Shown here: one piece after another, positions 24,901 to 33,400 of the stretch
Position numbering within the stretch: the stretch's first letter is position 1
Layout: each line of letters opens with the position of its first letter
Source: Aquipuribacter hungaricus
Lineage (GTDB): Bacteria; Actinomycetota; Actinomycetes; Actinomycetales; JBBAYJ01
Strand: one strand, 5' to 3'
DNA length: 64,000 bases
Assembly (NCBI RefSeq): GCF_042663885.1
Contig: NZ_JBHSXV010000001.1
Notes under the pieces: model-generated
What the model saw: only the letters and a program-made list of their open reading frames with translations
What the model was told of the DNA's origin: nothing
Database searches by the model: none
Translations under genes and position numbers: made by a program

Positions 24901-25096
24901 CACCTCCCCCGGTGACGACGGCCTCACCTTCCTCGACGTCGTATGGGACGGCGCGCCGTTCCCGACCCTCGGCCGCTTCGTCTCGCGCGTGGCGGCCACG
25001 GCGGCGGACTTCGTGGCGCGCGGGCGCATGAGCGAGGCCGAGAAGGCCACGGTCGTCCGGGCTGCGGGCCGGTCCCGCAGCGAGCTCCTCCCCTGA
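21986..25096 (+). CDS. Secreted GH127-family beta-L-arabinofuranosidase-like protein with inserted LamG domain
   Basis: A 1,036-residue protein with a twin-arginine signal (SRRTFVGASVVGAALAATSG), so it is exported folded. The catalytic part is a GH127 (formerly DUF1680) alpha/alpha barrel: TLGPGLMAEKRDRMKAFLRQ, WAPWYTQHKIMRGLLDAYVL, then the metal-site pair E662/C664 (SESCTTYN) and C732/C733 (GTCCGGTG), equivalent to the Glu-x-Cys and Cys-Cys zinc/nucleophile residues of HypBA1. A LamG/concanavalin-like jelly roll is inserted at about residues 190-385 (FTVATWVNLGSEATWSRVFD to WIGRSHYGDAPLDATLDEF). GGGAGG lies 7 bases before ATG. It is probably an extracellular enzyme on plant-wall arabinosides; exact linkage and sugar are unproven. 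Confidence 0.87.
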   Translation: MDRSSAPPTDVTDDRETTAPGHLSRRTFVGASVVGAALAATSGGLPATAAVAGAPVVTVDPAGIPWVGAGSTAPVRPFRLHELTLGPGLMAEKRDRMKAFLRQYDERRFLVLFNQQAGRPNPPGVAVPGGWEDGGLLSGHWAGHYMTALAQAHADAGEQVFKDKLDWMVSELAACQEAITARLGTGGGGPLPEPVVGRVAGRHGKGLRLNGPSQAQHVRLPQETVSQLRAFTVATWVNLGSEATWSRVFDFGSSTAVNMFLTPRAGVAGTPPRFAITVGGSGAEQQLTGTQPLPVGQWVHLAVTLADGVGTLYVDGTPVATNPAMTLDPSSLGVPGNVWIGRSHYGDAPLDATLDEFHVFDRALSPAEVASLTTSAAGTTGGGNIAWYGFEEDGGTTALDSSANGRDAGIVAVVTDTRLWTPTHPGYLGAIPEDAVIRLGPPRFAVYGGDLSANVWAPWYTQHKIMRGLLDAYVLTGNETARDVVVRMAGWAHLALTVGDARHPDYTGGPTRDDLDLMWDTYIAGEYGGANEVFPELYALTGDETHLRTATLFDNRESLFQATVEDRDILVVTDPAAYGRRRPARLHANQHVPGFTGYLRVYEQSGDRDYLDAAAHFFGMVVPHRMFANGGTGGNYPGSNNNIEMLQNRDNIANAIAAGGSESCTTYNLSKLATNLFFHDQDPRYMEYVERALFNQLAGTRADTASTANPQVTYFQPLTPGVGKSYGNTGTCCGGTGLEVHTKHQETVFARSADGSTLYVNQYMSTTLDWAERGFTVTQTTGFPRAHTSRLTVDGSGRLELRLRVPHWATKGFRVSVGGVAVATGRPGTYVSVDRTWSPGDVVEVSMPFSVRVERALDRPDTQSVFWGPLLMPLLGREEDGGFRELSLYRHLRLDGDYGRAVTPAGTTAAGDPLLAAGGWTLRPWYVGDTEAHSAYFRRVEPTVVFGALDTGVPNRTRDDDLPRYDVPEAGVTSPGDDGLTFLDVVWDGAPFPTLGRFVSRVAATAADFVARGRMSEAEKATVVRAAGRSRSELLP

Positions 25097-26298
25097 GCGC
25101 CGGCACCTTCGGCGAGCAGGAGCTGTGGGAGCCCGCGACCCGGGCGGACCCCCACGGCTTCTACGCCCGGGTGCGCCGGGCGGGCCGGCCTGTGCCCCAG
25201 GTCGACCCGTCCGGGCGGCGGTGGTGGGTGGTCGCCGGCCACCACGACGTCCGCTCCGCGCTCCGGGACCCGGCGCTCGGTCACGAGGTGCACCGGCACC
25301 ACCCCGCCGGGGGGTCCCCGCGCCCCGCCGGCGAGGCGGCGCGGGTCGCCTCCCGGCAGCTCATCGAGCTCGACGCACCGGACCACACCCGGCTGCGCGC
25401 GCTGGTGGCCCCGGCCTTCACCGCCCGTGCGGTCGCCCGGCTGGAGGACAGGGTCCGGGTCCTGGCGCGGCGCCTCGTGGAGCGTGCCGCGGAGCTCGAC
25501 GAGGTCGACGTCGTGCGCGAGCTGGCCGACCCGGTACCGGTGGGCGTCATCGCGGAGATGGTCGGCGTCCCCGAGGCGGACCGGGGGCAGTTCCGCGCCT
25601 GGTCGGCCGCCGTGGTGTCCGGGGACCCGGGGGGGACGGGCGCGGTCGAGCAGTTCGCGGCGTACGTGGACGACCTGGCGGCCCGCCGGCGCCGGGACCC
25701 GGCCGACGACCTGCTCAGCCACCTGGTCGCCCAGCTGGACGCGGGGCGGCTGGACCGGGACGAGCTGGTCGCGATGGTCCAGCTGCTGCTCGTGGCCGGG
25801 CAGGAGACGACGGTCCACACCGTCGCCACCGCGCTGCGGCTGCTGCTCGAGCACCCGGACCAGTGGCGGTCCCTGGTCGCCGACCCGGGGCTCGCCGCTG
25901 CTGCCGTCGAGGAGACCCTGCGCTACCAGGGACCGGTGGAGATCACCCCGCCCCGGTGGACCTTCGCAGAGGTCGTGCTGGCCGGCGGGCCGGTCCCGGC
26001 GTTCGAGCTCGTCGCCCTGTCGCTGTGGGGCGCCAACCGCGACCCCGCCGTCTTCGGGCGGCCCGACCTGTTCGACGTCTCGCGCCCGGACGTCGGCCGC
26101 CACGTCGCCTTCGGCCACGGCGTCCACGCCTGCCTGGGCGCCTCCCTCGGCCGGCTGGAGGCCCGGGTCGTCCTGCAGGAGGTCGCCCGGCTGCTGCCCG
26201 GGCTCGAGCTGGTCGGCCAGCCCGGGGGCGCGCCCGGCGCCGCGGGCCCGCTGCGGGTGCGCACCGGGCCACCCCGGGCCGACCACCGGCGCTCCTAG
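25093..26298 (+). CDS. Cytochrome P450, start apparently CTG overlapping the GH127 stop
   Basis: A bacterial class-I-type cytochrome P450 of about 401 residues. Present are WWVVAGHHDVRSALRDPALG (B/C region), the I-helix LLLVAGQETTVHTV (AGxET), the K-helix AVEETLRYQGP (ExxR) and the heme loop HVAFGHGVHACLGASLGR with its Cys ligand. The N-terminal FGEQELWEPATRADPHGFYARV is the normal beginning of such P450s, but no in-frame ATG, GTG or TTG lies between 24943 and it. The only candidate at the right place is CTG 25093 in a CTGA overlap with the GH127 stop; GTG 25171 would delete the first helix. Redox partners are not nearby and the substrate is unknown. Confidence 0.85.
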   Translation: MSAGTFGEQELWEPATRADPHGFYARVRRAGRPVPQVDPSGRRWWVVAGHHDVRSALRDPALGHEVHRHHPAGGSPRPAGEAARVASRQLIELDAPDHTRLRALVAPAFTARAVARLEDRVRVLARRLVERAAELDEVDVVRELADPVPVGVIAEMVGVPEADRGQFRAWSAAVVSGDPGGTGAVEQFAAYVDDLAARRRRDPADDLLSHLVAQLDAGRLDRDELVAMVQLLLVAGQETTVHTVATALRLLLEHPDQWRSLVADPGLAAAAVEETLRYQGPVEITPPRWTFAEVVLAGGPVPAFELVALSLWGANRDPAVFGRPDLFDVSRPDVGRHVAFGHGVHACLGASLGRLEARVVLQEVARLLPGLELVGQPGGAPGAAGPLRVRTGPPRADHRRS

Positions 26299-26322
26299 GT
26301 CCGGGGCCTCGCTGACGGGCCG

Positions 26323-27348
26323 TCAGGCCGGGGCGGGGCCGGTGCTCGCGCGCACGACGAGCAGCGGCGCCGTGGTCCGCGCCCGGGCGCCGGGCGTCGC
26401 CCCGCCGCCGTCGACGAGGGCCAGCAGCGTGGCGATGCCCGCCTCGCCGAGCTGCGGGGCCCGCAGGCTGACGCTCGACAGGGCCGGGCCGACGAACGGG
26501 GCCTCCGGGACGTCCTCGAAACCGCCGACGCTCACGTCCTCGGGCACCCGGCGGCCCGCCTCCTGCAGCGCCCGGACGACGCCCAGGGCGGTGCGGTCGT
26601 CGGCCGCGAACACGGCGGTGACGCACGGGTCCCGGGCCAGGCGCCGGCCGGCGGCGTGGCCCCCGGCGGCGGTCCAGCTGCCCCGCAGAAGCGGCGGCAC
26701 CGGTCGGCCGGCGGCCTCGAGCGCGTCCTTCCAGCCGGCGGCGCGCTCGTCGGCCCCCGGTGAGCCGACAAGCCCGGCGACGTGGTGGACGGTGCGGTGC
26801 CCGAGGCCCAGCAGGTGCTCGGTCATGAGCCGCGCACCGGCCGCCTGGTCCACCACGACCGAGGGCAGGCCGGCGTGCGGGGGCCCGTCCACGACGACCA
26901 CGGGGACACCCGTCGGGAGCCGCAGCGACTCGCCGGGGGCCGGGGGCTGCGGCGCGACGAGCACGACGCCGTCGACGCCGAGCCCGTCGAGGTGGCCGAC
27001 CGCCTCCTGGACGGCCGCGGTCGTCATGGACCCGACGGTGGCGACCGTGACGGCGCGCTCGCGCCTCCGGGCCGCCTCCTCCAGGGCGAGCAGGACGTCC
27101 GACGAGCCGGGCAGGGCCGCGCGGGCGGCGACCACGCCGAGCGCGCACGGCGAGCCGGTGGCGAGCGCCCGAGCGGCCGCGTTGCGCCGGTAGCCCAGGT
27201 GCTCGATGGCCCGCTCGACGCGGGCGCGCGTCTCGGGCCGGACGTGCGGGCGGTCGTTGAGCACGCGGGAGACGGTCATCTGCGAGACGCCCGCGAGGCG
27301 TCCGACGTCGTGCATCACGGGGTCGCGCCGGTGGCCGTCGTGGGTCAT
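26323..27348 (-). CDS. LacI-family transcriptional regulator (arabinose locus, first)
   Basis: A 341-residue LacI/PurR-type repressor: N-terminal DNA-binding domain VMHDVGRLAGVSQMTVSRVL, hinge helix RRNAAARALATG, then a periplasmic-binding-protein-like sensor domain (VDGVVLVAP, VFAADDRTALGVVRALQEAG, VSVGGFEDVPEAPFVGPALS). ATG 27348 has GGAGG 5 bases upstream. It lies just downstream of the giant secreted enzyme on the same strand and probably controls it or the GH127 gene in response to an arabinoside. The P450 gene is convergent. Confidence 0.9.
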   Translation of the reverse strand: MTHDGHRRDPVMHDVGRLAGVSQMTVSRVLNDRPHVRPETRARVERAIEHLGYRRNAAARALATGSPCALGVVAARAALPGSSDVLLALEEAARRRERAVTVATVGSMTTAAVQEAVGHLDGLGVDGVVLVAPQPPAPGESLRLPTGVPVVVVDGPPHAGLPSVVVDQAAGARLMTEHLLGLGHRTVHHVAGLVGSPGADERAAGWKDALEAAGRPVPPLLRGSWTAAGGHAAGRRLARDPCVTAVFAADDRTALGVVRALQEAGRRVPEDVSVGGFEDVPEAPFVGPALSSVSLRAPQLGEAGIATLLALVDGGGATPGARARTTAPLLVVRASTGPAPA

Positions 27349-27446
27349 GGGTCCTCCGTCGGGTGGTCGTGGCGTGGCGGACGGGACAGGACGGGCGGGA
27401 CCGGGCCGCGAGGCCCGGCCCCGCCCGTCGGGGGTGGTGCGCCGGC

Positions 27447-30400
27447 TCAGCCGGTGATGAGCCGCTCGATGACGTGGGCGACCTGGACCTGGCCCAGGTT
27501 CACGTCGACCCGGTCAGCGTCGACGACCGCGACCACGGCGCCGTCGGCGTCGAGGAGACGGATCCCCGCCTCACCGACGGACACGGTCAGGACCGTGCCG
27601 GCGGCTGTGGTGACCTGCTGGCCGTCCATCCGGGCGACGTCGGCGGACACGACCGTCGCACCGACCACCACGTGGTCGAGCAGCAGCGTCTCCAGCTGCG
27701 CCACCGAGAGCGAACGCATCCGCGTGGCGGCGGCCTTCTCGTTGGCGACCCGGCCCGGGAGCAGGGCCGGCAGGCCCGCCCGGAAGGCGTCGTCGTCCGG
27801 CAGGAACACCGTGACGGCGGCGGTGGGGTCGGTGAGCACTGCCACCGGGGAGCCCGGCTTCTCGGCGAGCACCCGCTGCACCGCGGCCCAGACCAGGTCG
27901 AAGTCCTCGCCGTCGGCGTCCTTAGGCTGCTCCGGCCCGCTCGTGTCGGCCCCGAGCACCTCGGCGAGCGAGGTCTCGGTCCCGTACACCGGCGGCTCCG
28001 GGTCTGTGCCCGGGTCGTCGGCGGTGACCCCGAGCTCCACGACGCCCAGCGCGGAGAACGTGGTGCCGTCGGAGTCCGCCTGCAGCACCACCCGCAGCGC
28101 CGTCGTGGTGACCGGCGTGAAGGTGATCCGGTGGGCGACGCCGGGGTCGGTGCCGTAGGCCGACGTGGTCTCCACGTCCACCCACGTCCCGTCCACGGCC
28201 AGGTGCTGGAGCACCCAGCCCGCCGGCGGGGCGACGCCGTTGCCGGTGCCGCGCGGGGAGTCGGCGTCGAAGACGATCTCGGCGTCGGTGACCCGGATGG
28301 CCCGCGGCCAGGTCAGCTGCAGCCACTGGGACGCCGGCCGGTCGCCCGACCAGGTGCCCCACTGCTGCCCGGTGGAGGGGTCCGCCGGGACCTGGCCGTC
28401 GTTGACGGCGTCCAGGTTGTTCCACGGCGCGGTGTAGGAGGCCGTCGGCGTCGCCAGGGCGGCGACCGGACCGCTGAGCGGCCCGGAGATGTCCGCCGCG
28501 ACCGTCGCGACCTGGGCGGTCCCGACGTTGCCGGCCGCGTCGACCGCCCGGTAGGTGACGTCGAACCGGTCGAGCGACGGGGCGACGAGCGGGGCCGTGT
28601 AGGCGACCCACCCCTCGCCCTGCCGGACCTCGACCCGGCGCACCCCGGAGCCGGCGTCGGTGGCGTCCAGCGTAATGCTGCGCGCCGCCGCGTCGACCGT
28701 CGCCCCGACGACGGGCGCCGCCGAGTCGATCCGGACGACGAGCTGCTCCGTGCCGGAGGTGTTCCCGGCCCGGTCGACGGCCTGGGCGGCCACGGTGTGG
28801 CTGCCCTCGCCGCTGACCCGCACCTCGACGTCCCGGGCGGGCCCGGTCGCGGTCCAGGTGCCGTCGTCGACCCGGGTGCGCAGGGTGCTGCGCAGCCCGC
28901 TGTCGTCCACGGCCTCGACGAGCACGTCGACCGCGGAGCGGAACCAGCCGTCGGTGCCCCGGCTGCCCAGCGGCGTGAGGGTCACCTCCGGGGCGGCGGT
29001 GTCCCCGGCGGGCGCCTCGGCGGCGACCACGGTGACGACGGCCGTGACGCGGCCGCCGGCCTGGCCGAGGACGGTGCCCTCGACCTCGAACGTGGCGCCG
29101 GCCTCGTCGACCTGGTCGGCCTCGACGGCGTCCCAGGTGACGAGGGCCTCGAGCTCGGTCCCGTCGGCGAAGCCGACCGTCGTGGTGCGGGGCAGGTCGG
29201 TCTCGCCGACCTCGACGGTGACCTCGAGGTCCTGCAGCGATGCCGCCTGGGTGGCGAGCACCTCCCACTCCTCCACGGCCAGGGCGGCGTAGGTCTGCCC
29301 GTCGGTGGAGGCGTCGAGCACGGCCCGCAGCTGCGTGGTCGTCACGGCGTCGAAGGTGGTCGCCTGCGGCCCGGCCGTCGAGGTGGGGTAGCCGCTGGCG
29401 CCCGGCACGGGGAGCCAGCCGTCCTCGTCGTCCCAGTACTCGACGGTCCACGACGTCGGGGGTGCGACCCCCACGCCGGAGCCCGCGGGCTGGTCGGCCC
29501 AGAAGTCGATCCGGCTGCCCTCGACCCGCACCGGGGTGTCCCAGGTGTACTGGACCCACTCCTGCGCGGCGTGGTCGCCGTCGTACGTGCCCCACATGTC
29601 CGGCGGCAGCGGGTTCGGGCGGACGAGCTCGTCGTTCAGCGCCTTCGTCCAGTACTGCGTCGGCACGGGGGTGTTGGACACGGAGACCGTCGCCTCGTGG
29701 GCGACGTTCGCCCGCGGTGTCGGGTCCGCGACCGGGCGCGGCGTCGTGACCACCGGGCGGATGGCCGCCGGCGTCACGCTGTCGTCCCAGAGCAGCTCGT
29801 CCACGGCGACCGAGCGGCGGAAGTGGTTCCCGCCGACCGCGTCGGCCGTGTGGTAGGCGAGGACCCACCCGCCGTCGACCTCGACGATGCCGGGGTGGCT
29901 GGTCGTCGAGCTGACCGGCGGCAGGATGACACCGCGGTACGTCCACGGGCCCTCGGGCGAGGGAGCCGTGCCGTAGGCGATGCACGCGTGGTAGACCGCC
30001 GGGGTGCACGAGCTCGTCGGTCCGGCGTTGTTCGCCGCGTAGGCCATGTAGTAGGTGCCCTCGCGCTCGAACGCCCAGGCGCCCTCGAAGAACCCGGTCA
30101 GGCCGGTGACGGTCTGGGCCGGCGAGGTGACGGTCTTCATGTCCTGGTCGAGCTCGACCCGACGGAGCTGGCTGAAGCTGCCCCACCACATGTGGACCTC
30201 GGCCTCCGCGCCCTCACCGGTGACGAGGACGGTCGGGTCGATGTTGTGCACGGTGTTCGGTGCCGGCAGCGACTGGCTGACCAGCGGCCCCCCGGCGTGG
30301 TCGGTCCACGGCCCGAGCGGAGTGTCGGACACGGCGACGCCGATGCCGAACTTGTCGCCCGCGGTGCTGGCCTCCTCGTGGACGGGGACGTACCAGTAGT

Positions 30401-33400
30401 AGCGGCCGTCCACGCCCTCGACGACCTGCCCGGCGTACGCGCGGCCGGGGCTCGCCCAGGAGAAGACCTCCTCAGGACGCATGAGGGACGGGTGGTGCGT
30501 CCACTCCCCCGAGCGCCAGTCGTCGGTCTCGAACGCGCCCCACTCGTTCATGATGAAGTCGTTCGTCGTGGGGCCGGCCTCGTCGTGCCCTGTGTAGACG
30601 AACAGCTCCTCCTCGCCGTCCTCGCCGGTGACGACGAGCGGGGCCGGGTCGGCGGAGTAGTAGCTGCCGTCGCCCAGGATCGGGTTGCCGGGCTCCTCCG
30701 TCGGGTCGGGGTCGGGGTCGGTGCCCCCGCCGCCGCTCGCGGTGACGGTGACCGTCGCCGTCGCGGTGGCCTGGCCGCCGGGGCCCTCCACCGTGCCGCC
30801 GACGTCGAACGTGCCCACCTGGGCGTAGTCCGCCGGGTCGACGGCCTCCCAGGCGACGGGGAGCATCTCGCGGGAGCCGTCGTTGTACTGCACGGTCACC
30901 GTGGCGGGCAGGGCCGGCGCGACGCCGGTCCGGGTGCCGACCCGCACGGGGTCGACGGTGTTGACCTGCGCGGGCGGGGTGGAGCGGACCCACACCGTCA
31001 CCTGCGCCGGCAGGGTGCTGCCGTCGACGATGCCGGTCAGGGTGAAGGAGCCGTCGCCCGCGACCTGCTCGGGCGTCACCTCCGGCCACACCACGGCGGC
31101 CGTGCTCCGGCTGCCGTCGGCGTAGGTCACGCCGACCGTCCCGGGCAGGGCGGGCAGCTGGCCCGTGGTGGTGCGCACGTCGAGGGCGTCGACGGCGACG
31201 GGTGCGTCGGCGAAGACCTCCCACTCCGCCACGGCGACCGCCGAGAACGACGTGCCCGCCGCGTTCGGGGAGGCGGAGAAGGTCGCGCGCAGGGCGGTCG
31301 TCGTCACGGCGTCGAACGTCGTGGCGTTGGTGCCCGTGCGCTCGGTGCCGTAGCCGTCGGCGCCGGTGACGTCGACCCAGGCACCGTCGGCGTCGAGGTA
31401 CTGGATCTTCCAGGACGCCGGCACGGCGACGCCGTCACCGGTCCCCGCGGCGACGTCGGACCAGAACATCACGTCGGAGCCGGTGACCCGGACCGGGCTG
31501 GCCCAGGTGTACTGCAGCCACTGCGACGCCGGTCGGCTGCCCGACCACGTGCCCCAGATCGCGTCCTGGGCGCCGCCGGAGTTCGCGCCTGCGCCGTCGT
31601 TGACCGCACGGACGTTGTTCCAGCCTGCGGTGTACGACGCGGTCGGCGTGGCGGCGCCCGAGACGTCCGCCCCCGCCCCGTCCGCCCCGCTCGCCTCGAC
31701 GACCAGGTCGGTCGAGGCGCTCTGCTCGCCGTCGGTCGCGGTGAGCCGGAGGACGTAGCGCCCGCCCGTGCTGAACCGGACGACGGTGGTGGCCGAGCGG
31801 GCGTCGGCGAACAGCGCGCTGGCGCCCTCGGGTGCCTCGACGACGGTCCACGTCGACGACAGCTGCCCCGACGGCAGGCCGTCGTCGAGCACGGTGCCGA
31901 CCAGGCGTGCCGCGCCCGGCTGCGAGAAGGCGGCATCGGGCCGGGCGGTGACGCTCGGGGCCGCGTTGGTCACCGCGGGCGCCTCGGCGCCGGTGCGGCG
32001 GACCTGCACCTCCTTGATGCCGGTGCGGAACCCGGGCGCGTGGGTGACGGTGATGCGCACCTTGCTCGCGGTCACCTCGGGCAGCTGGACCTGGTTGTAG
32101 TTGCCGCGCGGGTAGACCGGGTTCTTGGCCTGGCCCGGGACCGGCGTCCACGTGCTGCCGTCCAGGTACTCCACGGAGTACATCGACGGGGCGGCGTAGC
32201 CCTGGCGCGTGCCGGCGAGCCGACCGCCCTGCGGGGAGTCCGAGGACGAGGTCCGGTAGAAGTACACGCGGACGTCGTCGAAGGCCTGCGCCGCGCCGAG
32301 GTCGAGCGTGATCGAGTCGGTGGCGCTCGGCGAGCCCGCCGTGCCCCAGAACGGCTCGTTGATGGTGGTGCCGTCGACGGCCGCCTCCGCGGAGGAGTAC
32401 GTCTCCTCGGCGGTGTACGTGGCCTCCACCGCGGCGCCCTCGGCCAGGTTGGCCGTGCCGGTGGTCGAGGTGCGGATGTCGGCGCCGGCCTTGGCGAACA
32501 GGTCGACGACCCGCTCGTCGTCGCCGAAGCGGACCTGCTCCGGCGCCTGCAGCGAGCTCGCGTTCGTCGCCAGCACCTCGACGTCGTCGTCCTTCTCCGT
32601 GACGGTGCCGGTCGCCGGGTCGAAGACGACGCGGCCGAGGCTGCCGACCGTGAAGGCCAGCGAGCCGTCGAGGAAGACGGAGTACCCCTCGGGCACGTCG
32701 GTGCCGTACGGGCGCTGCCCGTCGCCGGGCTCGTCCCAGACGACGGTGAGGTCCTTGTCGCGGTAGCGGATGTTGTTGGCGGTGAAGTACGGCCAGTCGA
32801 TGTCGATCGGGTCGAGCTCGATCTTCGCGTCGGAGCGCGGGCGCAGGCCCATCGCGTCCTCGATCATCGTGAAGTTCGTCGTCCCGAGGATCGTGTGGTG
32901 GATCCAGGATCGGTAGCCGATGGACTGCTCGTCGCCCCACCCGGTGTTGGCCGACGCCGAGTTCCAGAACTCGTTCTGGTCGGGCATCCGGTTGTCGCCG
33001 TCGATGTAGTGCGACCACGCGTTCCAGTACAGGAGCTTCTTGTAGTAGCTCGCGTCGATGTGCTCGCTCGGGTAGTCGCGCAGGACGCTGGACAGCATCC
33101 GGAACGTCACCGTCGAGTTGATGATCGAGAAGTTGTTGCTGCCCTCTCCCCCGCGCTCGGCGGCATCGGCCTGGTTGGCCGTGTAGAAGGGGAAGATCGG
33201 GTACTCGTCGGCGTACTTCCACAGGCGCAGGGCCTCGGTGTAGTCGTCGTCGTAGTCCGCGTCACCGGGCTTGGGCACCAGTCCCACGGTGAACGGGTAG
33301 TAGTTGTTAATCTCCTTCCAGTCCACCAGCAGGTTCGAGTCGCCGGCCTGGCGGTGCTTGATGAGGTTGTCCTCGGCGTCCCAGAGCGTCCCCATCACCG

